Shown piece after piece: positions 43,709-52,370 of a stretch of 64,000 nt of DNA (position 1 is the first letter of the stretch; every line of letters starts with the position of its first letter). The DNA lies in NCBI GenBank assembly GCA_963750295.1, contig CAVVPY010000001.1, positions 2,170,001 to 2,234,000 of the forward strand. Reading direction: 5' to 3'. Origin of the DNA: CAVVPY01 sp963750295. Lineage in GTDB: Bacteria > Actinomycetota > Actinomycetes > Mycobacteriales > Jatrophihabitantaceae. The notes under the pieces were generated by a model, which saw nothing but the letters and a program-made list of their open reading frames with translations, was not told where the DNA came from and ran no database searches. Made by a program: the position numbers and the translations under genes.

Positions 43709-44836
43709 GTGCATTCGTCCCGGCTGACCGGCCCGCCGATGCCGCTGCGCCTCGGCGGCACCGCGCTGCCGATGGTCGGGCGCGTGCGGATGTATGTCTG
43801 CGGCATCACGCCCTACGACGTCACGCACCTCGGCCACGCGGCGACCTACATCTGGGCCGACGTCGCCGAGCGGGTGCTGCGGTGGCACGGGCACACCGTG
43901 ACGGTGGCGCGCAACGTCACCGACGTCGACGACGTGCTCTATGCCGAAGCCGCGCGCCGCGGCGAGCAGGTCACGATGCTGGCCACCCTGCAGCGCGCGT
44001 CCTTCGAAGCCACGATGGACTCGCTGCGGGTGCGCATCCCGGATCACTCGCCGACCGCGGTGCAAGCTGTCGGTCACGTGATCCAGCTGGGATCGGCGCT
44101 GCTCGCGCGCGACGCCGCGTACCTGCGCGGCGGCACCGTGTACGCGCGGACGTCGGCGTCACACGCAGTCGCCGCGGTCGACCGCGACACGGCCCTTCGC
44201 CTGTCGGCCGAATACCACGACCATCCCGATGCGGCGGACAAGGACGATCCGCTCGACGTCGCGGTCTGGCAGCAGTCGACGGGTGACGAGGTCAGCTGGC
44301 CGAGCCCGTGGGGGGACGGCCGGCCCGGGTGGCATGCCGAGTGCGCGGCGATGGTGCTCGCGCTGTTCGGACCGAGCGTCGACCTGCACTGTGGCGGCGC
44401 CGATCTGACCTACCCCCACCATGCCTGCGAGACCGCGCTCGCCGAGGCGGCAACCGGAGTCGCACCGTTCGCCCGGGCCTGGCTGCGCGCCGGCATCGTC
44501 GATGTCGGCGGCGCGAAGATGGCGAAGTCGACGGGCAACCTCGTCCTCGTCGACGAGCTGCTGGCCTCGCATCCGGCCGGGGCGATCCGGCTGATGTGCC
44601 TCGACCGGCCGTGGTCGCAGCCGTGGGACTACTCCCCCGACCTGCTCGACGCGGCGGCGGCCACGCTCGACCAGCTCTACGCGGCGGCTGCCCGACCGGA
44701 CGGGACCGACGAAGGCTCGGCCGCCGTTCCGGCCGCACTGCTGAACGACCTGGACGTTCCGCAGGCGCTCGCGATCGCGCTCGAGGACGGTGGCCAGGCC
44801 GCCCGCACGCTCATCGAGATGCTCGCGCTGCGCTGA
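43709..44836 (+). CDS. MshC/CysS-like cysteine-activating class I ligase
   Basis: 375 aa. Class I synthetase core with HIGH-type THLGHAATY, KMSKS-type AKMAKSTGN, and the zinc/cysteine-binding Cys in YVCGITPYD, Cys in WHAECAAM and His in YPHHACE. YVCGITPYDVTHLGHAATY is nearly the MshC signature; MshC joins cysteine to glucosaminyl-inositol in mycothiol synthesis. It is shorter than mycobacterial MshC (about 414 aa), at both the N-terminus and the C-terminal domain, and lacks the tRNA-binding domain of CysS. It may be MshC itself or a paralogue that activates Cys for another acceptor. Confidence 0.78.
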   Translation: MHSSRLTGPPMPLRLGGTALPMVGRVRMYVCGITPYDVTHLGHAATYIWADVAERVLRWHGHTVTVARNVTDVDDVLYAEAARRGEQVTMLATLQRASFEATMDSLRVRIPDHSPTAVQAVGHVIQLGSALLARDAAYLRGGTVYARTSASHAVAAVDRDTALRLSAEYHDHPDAADKDDPLDVAVWQQSTGDEVSWPSPWGDGRPGWHAECAAMVLALFGPSVDLHCGGADLTYPHHACETALAEAATGVAPFARAWLRAGIVDVGGAKMAKSTGNLVLVDELLASHPAGAIRLMCLDRPWSQPWDYSPDLLDAAAATLDQLYAAAARPDGTDEGSAAVPAALLNDLDVPQALAIALEDGGQAARTLIEMLALR

Positions 44837-44839
44837 CCC

Positions 44840-44865
44840 CTACCGGTGCCGCCTACCGGTGCCGC
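44840..44865 (+). repeat. 13-bp tandem duplication at the penicillin acylase stop
   Basis: CTACCGGTGCCGC occurs twice back to back (44840-44852, 44853-44865). On the minus strand each copy contains the TAG stop, so the second is a duplicate of the gene's end. Confidence 0.85.
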
Positions 44866-47670
44866 GGGAATTCCACCACCTGCTGGAAGGTCGGCCGGTT
44901 CTGCCAGTCGATGTTCGGCTGCCCGACGACCCCGAGTGCGCGGAAGTGGATCGCGTCGAAGACCGGCATGGTCTGACCCGCGTCGTGGGAGGCCGTCGAC
45001 TGCGTCCACGAGGCCACATCGGTCGTGCCGTTGACCGCCGCGAGATCGGTGAACGTCTTCTGCAGCGCCGCGTCGATCGCATCGGCACAGGTTGCCGGAC
45101 CGCCGTTGCACTCGCGTGCGGTGATCTCGGGGCCGAACCCGTCGACCGGATGCCGGCCCATCAGCTGCTGCAACGTGGCGACGACATAGCTCTCGTACCC
45201 GCCGTCGTACGCACTGCCCAGATGCGCTCCGCCGGAGTTCGGCGTGTTCACGAACTGTTGCGGCAGCGCTGCGTATCCCGTCGCGGTGGCGCCGCCGGTC
45301 GAGCCGACCGTCCCGAGACCGCCGTCGAGCAGAATCGGGTCGTACAGCGCACGGATCAGGTTCGGCATCAGTTCGTCCGAGATCGCGACGGCTGCGGCGT
45401 GCGCGTACTCGGTGTCGCCGGGTGCGGTCTTGCGACGGTGCGAGCCGTATTGGGTCCACGTGTGCAGCGCATCGAGCATCGCCTGCACGTCGGCCGGCTC
45501 GTTGCGGTCACCGAGGTAACGCTGCAGCAGCGTGATCACGGTGACGCCGTCGAGATCCTGGCTGGCAGCGGTCTCCATGGCGTAGACGACCTGGCTCCGG
45601 GTGAGTTTGCCGCCGTGGAGCCGCAGCTGCGCGTCAAGCGCCCGGGTGAGCAGCACCGACCGGAAGACCTGGCCGTAGCCGTACTGGTCATCGGCAGCGG
45701 CGAAGCCGGGGGCGGGCTTGTTGTTCCAACTGACGAAGTAGCCCTGCGCCGGGTCGACCTGGTGGACGTGCTGACCCGGTGTGAGGTAGCCCTGCCACTC
45801 CGAATCGCCGGTGCCCCACGTCGGCAGGCTCGGGTCGATGTTCGAGGGACGGATCGGATCGCGCCCGCTCACGAAGTAGCCGGTGTTGCGGCTGTCGACA
45901 TAGAGCCAGTTGAATGTGTACAGGATGCGCGCAGCGCCCTTCATCCATGACCGGACGTCGTGCGTCAGCGCCGGCTGACCCCACTGCAGGAACCCGACCA
46001 CCGAGTCGATGTCGTGGTTGTAGGTGGAGCGCTGCCGCACGATGGCGACGGGGGCGTCGCCGGACGTCGTCCACCCCTGCACGATGCCGTGCCTGGTGCG
46101 GTGGATCACGTGGTCGAGCACCGCGGGGCCGCCGACGCCGCCAGGCTTCGGCAGCACGGTCTCACGGAAGTGGTCGACGCTCATCGGCAGGCACCGGCCG
46201 CGGTACTGGTAGAACGCGCCTTCCGGATCAGGGGCGCCGCCGTCGGGGTTGCAGATCTTCTCCAGGCGCATGTCGATGACATCGCTGCCGGACGAGGTCG
46301 CCGACCACGCGTAGTCGACCCCGCGGCCGAGCTCGACCAGCCCCGTCCCGGGGAAGGACGCTCCCGACGCCGCGTAGTTGGGTGAGTGCAGGTCGATCTG
46401 CGACAGGATCTGCGGCGCGTAGTAGGACACCTGCGGCCCGAACACCGCGATCGGGTGCCCGCTGACCGAGTGCTGGCCGATTCACGAGGAGTGCGTTGCT
46501 CATGTGCTTGGGCATGGCCTGCAGTGCCTGGATGATCCCGAGCGCCTGCGGATCCGGTGCGGTGAGGTTGCAGTCCGGCGCCTTCCCGACCGGCCCACCG
46601 GTGACCGGTGCGCCGTCGTCGGGCAGTGCCGTCGTCGCCGGGTCGATCGTTCCCGGGATCTCGTAGGGGAAGGACGTGTCGACAACCGTCGTCGGCGCCA
46701 GCGGGTCGTTGGGCTGCTTGAAGTCCTGGAACGCGCGATCGCCGTCAGCCTGACCGAGTTCCCCGCGCAGGTAGCTGAGCAGGTGCGCGTTCTCGATCTC
46801 GGCGCCACCACCGCGTCCGAAGATGCCACCGATGAGACCGGCGATCGCGACAACGTCGGCGACGTCCCAGTTCTGCGGGATCGCGGCGTCAACAGCGGCC
46901 GCGTAGTCGGCAGGGAGCAACAGGACGTTCGTCCGGGCGGCCTGGACGTAGGCGTTCACGCCGTCGACGTAGCTCTCGATCATCGACTTCGCGATCGCGC
47001 CCTGCTCGCCGTAGCGGGCAGGCAGCGCGTCGACCTGGGCGACCGCCTCGTCATGCGTGTACGGCGCGAGCAGCAACTGATCGTGGTCCATCTGCTCGAA
47101 CTCGCACGACCCGCCGAGGAAGGCGGCCAACGTCCCCTCGCCGTAGTGGCGGAGCACGTCCATCAAGAACAATCGGTCCTCGGCCTGCGCGTACCCGGCA
47201 CCGAAGGCGGTCGACGCGTCGCTGTTGCCGTACACGTGCGGGACGTCGTGGGTGTCGCGGTAGATCGTCACGCCGTCGCCGGGCCTCTCGACTCGCGTGA
47301 TGTCGGCACGCCGAACGCCGAAGGACGCGTCGTTGAAGTAGAGGCCGAGCTTGTTGTCGGTGAGCTTCTTGTAGCCGTAGAGCAGATCGGCGTACTTGCT
47401 GAGCTGGTCATCACTGGCCGGTGGACGCCGGCCGGTGGCGAGGAACAGCGCTGCATCCGCCGCATTGACCAGGCCGTTCTCGCCAGGCGGCAGGATGCTC
47501 ATCGCCTGGCCGTCGGCATAGTCGTTCGCGCGGTAGGCGTGCGACGGCGCGACAGCTCGGGACGCGGGGGCAGCGCCCCCCTGGGGAGCGGCGACCGCGG
47601 CGACAACACCGACGGCAAGGGTGGCGCTCGTGAGCAGGGCCAGATTCTTCAGTGAACGCCGTCGAACCAC
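44853..47670 (-). pseudogene. Penicillin acylase family (Ntn hydrolase) gene with one frameshift
   Basis: Two frames join into one secreted protein of about 938 aa. The 5' part starts at GTG 47670 (GGAGG 8 nt upstream) with a signal peptide (LALLTSATLAVGVVAAVAA); the 3' part ends at 44853. Alpha-subunit (RDTHDVPHVYGNSDAS, QAEDRLFLMD), then the autocatalytic beta-subunit serine in KHMSNALLVN, then the beta domain after the shift (SVSGHPIAVFGPQVSYYAP). One extra base at about 46479 moves the frame right after the Ser-Asn start of the beta subunit. Either inactive or a sequencing error. Family members split acyl-homoserine lactones or beta-lactams. Confidence 0.85.
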
Positions 47671-47767
47671 GCCAAATACCTCCGCAGACTGTCCAGCAGA
47701 CGGTTGGTCTATACCCTGGTCGCGCCGAGTGTCACACGGTATTCGGACGCAGACGAATCGAGAGCTG

Positions 47768-48124
47768 ATGGCTGAGGGCACGGCCCGGCGTCGGCGTCGT
47801 CGCCGGGCCACAGCCGACCAAGGCCCGCCACCCGCGAGAGACACGGCACCGGTGTCGGCTCCGCCACCTACCCCGGCACCCGCGCCGGAGGCGAGCGGCC
47901 CGCCGCCGGCGGCTGGCGACCTGCCGCCTTCGGCACCGGCCACTCGCAAGCCACGTGATCGCGGCGACCGGGGTCTGCGCGACCTGGTCGGCTCCGGCAG
48001 CTCTCAGGTTGGCGTCAGTGGCGCGCTACGCGCCCGCGACGTGAATCGCCCGACGGATGACGATCTGGCCGAGGCCGAGCGGCAGGTCGTGATCATCCGA
48101 CGGCACTGGAAGCCGCCGTCCTGA
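47768..48124 (+). CDS. Proline-rich basic hypothetical protein
   Basis: 118 aa, ATG with GAGAG upstream. Starts with a run of Arg (GTARRRRRRRATAD), then a Pro/Ala-rich disordered middle, then a short conserved-looking C-terminus (DVNRPTDDDLAEAERQVVIIRRHW). Divergent from the penicillin acylase gene. The C-terminal motif recurs in hypothetical actinobacterial proteins; function unknown. Confidence 0.6.
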   Translation: MAEGTARRRRRRRATADQGPPPARDTAPVSAPPPTPAPAPEASGPPPAAGDLPPSAPATRKPRDRGDRGLRDLVGSGSSQVGVSGALRARDVNRPTDDDLAEAERQVVIIRRHWKPPS

Positions 48125-48219
48125 GCTGAGCCCGGGGCGCGCGTTCGGTCCTGACGGGTTCGCTGGCGATTCGTGGGATTTAGCTTGTGGATATCATGGC
48201 TGGTGTCTGATCGGACGGC

Positions 48220-48225
48220 TAGATT
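48220..48225 (+). promoter_or_regulatory. Candidate leaderless -10 of the DUF222-HNH gene
   Basis: TAGATT ends 7 nt before ATG at 48233; no ribosome site. Confidence 0.5.
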
Positions 48226-48232
48226 AGAACGT

Positions 48233-49555
48233 ATGAGTGCAGCGGTGGTGGATGCGGGGGCGGCGCTGCTGGCCCGGCTGCACTCGGCCATCGACGACCT
48301 GCTGGGCGCCGATGTGATCGGCCTCTCGGACGACCACCTGCTCGAGCTGTGGCGCGGGGCCGAGTCCGTGCGGCGCCGGCTCGCCGCCGTCGACCACGCC
48401 GTGGTGAGCGAAGCGGCCGCGCGGCACCTGGACCACACCTGCGGGGCGGCGTCGATGACGGCGCTGGTGCGCCAGGTGCTGCGGGTGCCGCCGGGTGAGG
48501 CACGGGCCCGGGTGCGGGCCGCCGAGGCGGGCGGGCCGCGCCGGGCGCTGTCCGGTGAGGCGCTCGCCCCGATCTACCCGCAGGTGGCCGCCGCGCAGGG
48601 CGCCGGTGAGATCTCCGAACGGCACGCCGCGCTCATCATCGACACCATCGAGCACCTGCCCGACACCGTCCGCGTCGCCCATGAAGAGACGGTCGAGCAG
48701 GTGCTGGTCGAGCAGGCGCGCCAGTTCGACCCGACCACGCTGGCCACCATCGCCCGCCGGATCAGCGACACCCTGGACCCGGACGGCACGCTCAAGGATT
48801 ACGCCTACCGGCGCCGGCACCGCTACCTCGACCTGCACCCCCGCCCGGACGGCTCGGCCCACCTCGAGGGCGACCTGGACGCCGAATGCGCCGAGAAACT
48901 GCGCACCGTGCTCGACACCCTGGCCGCACCCCGACCCGTCGAGCAGGACGGCGTGCGCGTCCCGGACCAGCGCACCCCCGGCCAACGCCGCCACGACGCC
49001 CTGCACCACGTCCTGCACCGCACCCTGGCCGCCGGCGACCTGCCCACCTGCGGCGGCATCGCCACCACCGTCATCCTCACCATGACCCGCGACCAACTCA
49101 CCACCGGCACCGGCCTGGCCCGCACCAGCCACGGCGCCCTCATCCCCGCCACCCAAGCCCAACACTGGGCCGCCCGCGACGCCCGCCACCTCGGCGTCAT
49201 CCTCGACCGCACCGGGCCCGGCCGAGCCACCTCGGTTCGCGCGTGCACCCCCACCGCGAGGCTGTTCACCGAAGGCCAACGACTGGCCCTGATCGCCCGC
49301 GACCAAGGCTGTTCGTTCCCCGGCTGCGACGCGCCACCCGCACACTGCCAAGCCCACCACATCACCGACCACGCGAAAGGCGGCCCCACCGCCATCACCA
49401 ACGCCGCCCTGCTCTGCCTGATCCACCACCCCGAATTCCACGCCATGGGCTGGACCTGCACCATGCTCCACGGCCACCCCCACTGGATCCCACCCGCCCA
49501 CATCGACCCCACCCGACAACCCCGACGCAACCACGCCCACGACCCACTCGGCTGA
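48233..49555 (+). CDS. DUF222 (13E12-type) protein with C-terminal HNH nuclease domain
   Basis: 440 aa from ATG at 48233. Residues 1-310 are the DUF222 region (ISERHAALIIDTIEHLP; AEKLRTVLDTLA); residues about 335-425 hold the HNH motif: CSFPGCDAPPAHCQAHHI, then NAALLCLIHHPEFH. Zinc-binding Cys and the HNH triad look intact. Such proteins occur in several copies in actinobacteria and are thought to be mobile or nuclease-like elements, role unproven. The 3' half is unusually C-rich (GC3 near saturation), more extreme than the neighbours. Confidence 0.88.
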   Translation: MSAAVVDAGAALLARLHSAIDDLLGADVIGLSDDHLLELWRGAESVRRRLAAVDHAVVSEAAARHLDHTCGAASMTALVRQVLRVPPGEARARVRAAEAGGPRRALSGEALAPIYPQVAAAQGAGEISERHAALIIDTIEHLPDTVRVAHEETVEQVLVEQARQFDPTTLATIARRISDTLDPDGTLKDYAYRRRHRYLDLHPRPDGSAHLEGDLDAECAEKLRTVLDTLAAPRPVEQDGVRVPDQRTPGQRRHDALHHVLHRTLAAGDLPTCGGIATTVILTMTRDQLTTGTGLARTSHGALIPATQAQHWAARDARHLGVILDRTGPGRATSVRACTPTARLFTEGQRLALIARDQGCSFPGCDAPPAHCQAHHITDHAKGGPTAITNAALLCLIHHPEFHAMGWTCTMLHGHPHWIPPAHIDPTRQPRRNHAHDPLG

Positions 49556-49616
49556 GGCCGCCCAGCCGCGGCCCGCAGTGCCGAGCCGACTCAGGGGGTG
49601 TGTTCAGGCCGGCCGC

Positions 49617-49687
49617 CGCTCAGGCCGGGCCGCCGCTCAAACCGGCGCGCTCAGACCGGTGCGCTCAGACCGATCCGCTCAAACCGT
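49617..49687 (+). repeat. Degenerate 14-bp tandem repeats across the rpiB 3' end
   Basis: CGCTCA starts at 49617, 49634, 49648, 49662 and 49676 (spacings 17, 14, 14, 14), each followed by an ACCGG-like core. The last copy supplies the rpiB stop codon on the minus strand. Confidence 0.75.
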
Positions 49688-50152
49688 GACATGGCCGGCG
49701 ATCGCACCGGTCGTCTCGTACTCGCTCAGCATCGCGATCCGACGTACGTGGCGCTCGTCCTCGCTGAACGGTGTCGCCAGGAAGGTCTCGACGAACCGGA
49801 GCGCGTCGGCCTCCGGGTGGTTACGCGCGCCGATGCTCATGACGTTGGCCTGGTTGTGCTCGCGGGCGAGCCGGGCGGTCTCGTCGCTCCACACCAGCGC
49901 GGCGCGGATACCCCGAACCTTGTTGGCGGCGATCTGCTCACCATTGCCCGACCCGCCGATCACGATGCCGAGACTTCCCGGCGTCGCGGCGACCCGCGCG
50001 GCGGCCGCGATGCACGGCGGCGGGTAATCGTCGAGTGCGTCGAAGGTCAGCGCGCCGCAATCGACCGCGTCGTGACCGAGGGCGCTCAGATGCTCGAGCA
50101 GGCGGGCCTTGAGCTCGAATCCGGCATGATCACTGCCCAGGAAGACCTGCAT
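49679..50152 (-). CDS. rpiB: Ribose-5-phosphate isomerase B
   Basis: 157 aa from ATG at 50152; the longer frame upstream is Cys/Pro-rich and unlike the family. RpiB interconverts ribose 5-phosphate and ribulose 5-phosphate. GSDHAGFELK, the GGSGNGEQIAANK catalytic loop (Glu replacing the Cys of the E. coli enzyme, as in mycobacterial RpiB) and GARNHPEADAL are present. In mycobacteria rpiB lies within a few kb of tig; here it is about 45 kb away. Confidence 0.95.
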   Translation of the reverse strand: MQVFLGSDHAGFELKARLLEHLSALGHDAVDCGALTFDALDDYPPPCIAAAARVAATPGSLGIVIGGSGNGEQIAANKVRGIRAALVWSDETARLAREHNQANVMSIGARNHPEADALRFVETFLATPFSEDERHVRRIAMLSEYETTGAIAGHVTV

Positions 50153-50190
50153 CGCGTCATCATTGCAGCCGGGGCATGGACAATGGCCGG

Positions 50191-51120
50191 GTGATGCCGG
50201 CGCCATCCCTGGGCGGCATGGTCACGTCGTGGACGCTGCAACCGGTCGCGGTCGCTGCCGTGGCCGCTCTCGCGTTCTGGTACGCCCGAGCTGCCCTCCG
50301 CGCACCAGGCACCTGGTCTGCCCGCCGATCCGCCGCCTTCGCCGGTGGCCTGGCGGCGGGACTCTGGCTGACCTGCGGGTTCCCGGGCCGCTACGCGCCG
50401 GCCGCGTTCTGGATGTGGACCTCGCAGCAGTTGGCCCTGCTGCTGATCGTGCCGATCCTGCTGCTGTCCGGACGTCCGCTGCAGCTGGCCCGGCTGAGAT
50501 CCGGCGACCACGGGATCGCCGCCCGGGTACTCCGTTCGCGTGTTGTGCGTGTGCTGGGCAACCCGCTGATCGGGCCGGCGATCATCCCGCTGCTGTGCAC
50601 GGCGCTGTTCTTCGGACCGTTGCCGCGCTGGTGCGTCGAATACACGGCAGGCGGCTGGATCGAGCAACTGGTCGTCGTCCTGGCTGGTGCACTCGTCGTG
50701 CTGCCGCTGGTCGGTACCGACGCGACACCGAGCTCGCTGCGCGTCGGGTTGATCCTCGCGATCGGGTCGTTCGAGCTCGTCCTCGACGCGATTCCCGGCA
50801 TCGCACTACGCCTGCACCGATCCCTGTCGACGTCGTATTTCGATCAGCGCATCCCGACCGTGTGGGCACCGGCACCACTGCACGACCAACAGATCGCCGG
50901 CGCCGTCCTGTGGTGCGTGGCCGAACTGATCGATCTACCGTTCCTCGTCCTGGTATTCCGGCAATGGATACGTGCGGATGCACGGGAGGCGGCCGAGGCC
51001 GATGCCGTCCTCGAAGCCGAGCGCATCGCCCTCACCGGCGATTCGACCGAGGCCTCGCGCGATCGGCCGTGGTGGCTCAGCGATCCGGCGATGCGCGATC
51101 GGCTGAAGCGGCCAGATTAA
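50191..51120 (+). CDS. CtaG-type (caa3) cytochrome c oxidase assembly protein
   Basis: 309 aa from a leaderless-type GTG at 50191 (GACAAT ends 6 nt upstream); ATG at 50176 and ATG at 50194 are alternatives. Seven hydrophobic segments; FWMWTSQQLALLLIVPILLL and a later LHDQQIAGAVLWCVAELIDLP are characteristic of the caa3_CtaG family involved in CuA or CuB insertion in Gram-positive oxidases. No oxidase genes are adjacent. A soluble charged C-terminal tail of about 50 residues follows. Stop overlaps the convergent DUF952 gene by 4 bp. Confidence 0.82.
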   Translation: MMPAPSLGGMVTSWTLQPVAVAAVAALAFWYARAALRAPGTWSARRSAAFAGGLAAGLWLTCGFPGRYAPAAFWMWTSQQLALLLIVPILLLSGRPLQLARLRSGDHGIAARVLRSRVVRVLGNPLIGPAIIPLLCTALFFGPLPRWCVEYTAGGWIEQLVVVLAGALVVLPLVGTDATPSSLRVGLILAIGSFELVLDAIPGIALRLHRSLSTSYFDQRIPTVWAPAPLHDQQIAGAVLWCVAELIDLPFLVLVFRQWIRADAREAAEADAVLEAERIALTGDSTEASRDRPWWLSDPAMRDRLKRPD

Positions 51121-51467
51121 TCGGCACAGTGAATCGGCACAGTGAATCGGCACCGGCCGTCCTCGTCACGCACGAGGTCATGGACCGCGACCGCAGCCGA
51201 TACCGGGATCGGCCCGTACACGTGCGGGAACTCGGTGCCCGAGCCGTAGCTGTCCTCGACGCGCACCTCGTGCGCGAGCCGTGGGCTGTCGAATTCCACG
51301 ACGATCAGGTCAGGGACGTCGCGAAAGATCAGCTCGGCCGTCGCGGCGACCTGGTCGGCGAAGGAGAAGTGCACGAATCCCTCGTCGTCCAGCGAGGCGG
51401 GCCGGTACACGCCGGTCCCGACCGCTGTCGCCCAGACGCCGCGATCGACGATATGGAACAGCCGCAT
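51117..51467 (-). CDS. DUF952 domain protein
   Basis: 116 aa, ATG at 51467. The family signature MRLFHIVDRGVWATAV...FVHFSFADQV (in two parts) and DSYGSGTEFPHVYGPIP are present. DUF952 proteins share the ADP-ribosyl-transferase-like (KptA/EVE-adjacent) fold; activity unknown. Its C-terminal residues fall in a 13-bp tandem repeat that overlaps the end of the CtaG-like gene. Confidence 0.9.
   Translation of the reverse strand: MRLFHIVDRGVWATAVGTGVYRPASLDDEGFVHFSFADQVAATAELIFRDVPDLIVVEFDSPRLAHEVRVEDSYGSGTEFPHVYGPIPVSAAVAVHDLVRDEDGRCRFTVPIHCAD
51119..51153 (+). repeat. 13-bp tandem repeats at the ctaG/DUF952 junction
   Basis: AATCGGCACAGTG twice (51119-51131, 51132-51144), then a 9-bp partial copy (51145-51153). 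They code for the last residues of DUF952 on the minus strand and overlap the end of the CtaG-like gene. Confidence 0.85.
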
Positions 51468-51473
51468 GGAAGC

Positions 51474-51479
51474 TATCTT
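51474..51479 (+). promoter_or_regulatory. Candidate leaderless -10 of the MBL gene
   Basis: TATCTT ends 6 nt before ATG at 51486. The divergent DUF952 start is 18 bp away, so the two promoters overlap. Confidence 0.5.
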
Positions 51480-51485
51480 GCCTGC

Positions 51486-52283
51486 ATGACCGCGAGCGGC
51501 TGGCGCGAGGTCGACGACCGCGTCTACGTCCGGCGCCACGACAGCTACGACCTGAACGTGGGCCTCGTGGTGGCCCACGGGGGCGCGCTCGTGATCGACA
51601 CCCGGCAGAGCATCCGCTACGGCGAGGAACTCGCGGCGGCGGTCCGGACGGTGACTGCCGAACCGTGGACGGTGGTCAACACGCACGCGCACTTCGACCA
51701 CTTCCTCGGTAACGGCGCGTTCCCCGGCGCACCGATCTGGGCGTTGCGCCGCTGCCGTGACGTCATCGCCACCGACGGCGAGCAGCAGCGCCGCGCCAGC
51801 GCCGAACGGACCCGCGCCGCGGGTCGGGGCGACGAGGCGGACGACATCGAGCAGAGCCCCCTCGTCCTGCCCGACCACGTGTTCGCACCCCCGTCGGCCG
51901 AGGTCGGCGTCGGTGACCGCATTGTCACGCTGCGCCACCTCGGCCGAGGGCACACGGACAACGACATCGTGATCACGGTGAGCGGGTCGTCGGTCGTGTT
52001 CGCGGGTGATCTGGTCGAGGAAGGTGCCCCGCCCAGCTTCGGCGACGCGTTCCCGCTCGACTGGCCGGGCACGCTCGCTGCGCTGCTGCCCATCGTGACC
52101 GGCCCAGTCGTGCCCGGCCACGGCGACGTGGTGGATGCCTCGTTCGTCGCGCAGCAGCGGGACCTGCATCGCGCGGTGGTGGACGCCGCCGCCGACCCCT
52201 CGTCGCGCACGGTTCCAGGTCTGCCCGACGCGGTCGCCGCAGTCGCCCTCGTGCGCGCTCGCGGGCAACACCGCCCGGCGTGA
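51486..52283 (+). CDS. MBL-fold metallohydrolase
   Basis: 265 aa, ATG at 51486. The zinc motif VVNTHAHFDHFLGN, a second His in LGRGHTDND, the Asp in VVFAGDLVEEG and a His in PGHGD give a full dinuclear site. General class: quinohaemoprotein-ethanol-dehydrogenase-like or SoxH-type MBL hydrolases. Substrate unknown. Its 3' neighbour is an aldehyde dehydrogenase on the same strand (gap about 87 bp). Confidence 0.88.
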   Translation: MTASGWREVDDRVYVRRHDSYDLNVGLVVAHGGALVIDTRQSIRYGEELAAAVRTVTAEPWTVVNTHAHFDHFLGNGAFPGAPIWALRRCRDVIATDGEQQRRASAERTRAAGRGDEADDIEQSPLVLPDHVFAPPSAEVGVGDRIVTLRHLGRGHTDNDIVITVSGSSVVFAGDLVEEGAPPSFGDAFPLDWPGTLAALLPIVTGPVVPGHGDVVDASFVAQQRDLHRAVVDAAADPSSRTVPGLPDAVAAVALVRARGQHRPA

Positions 52284-52370
52284 CGTAATCTACGAAACGG
52301 CGCCCACCCGCCGGCAGCCGCAGCAACACGGGCAATCGCAAGGGACAATCGCAAGGGAAAGAGGATCGAC

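Noticed and set aside
46440..46500. Programmed frameshift in the penicillin acylase gene
   Set aside because: No slippery heptamer or downstream structure was seen, and the break is a single inserted base just after the autoprocessing Ser.
47621..47767. Longer upstream start for the proline-rich hypothetical protein
   Set aside because: It overlaps the divergent penicillin acylase start and its ribosome site; the ATG at 47768 is better placed.
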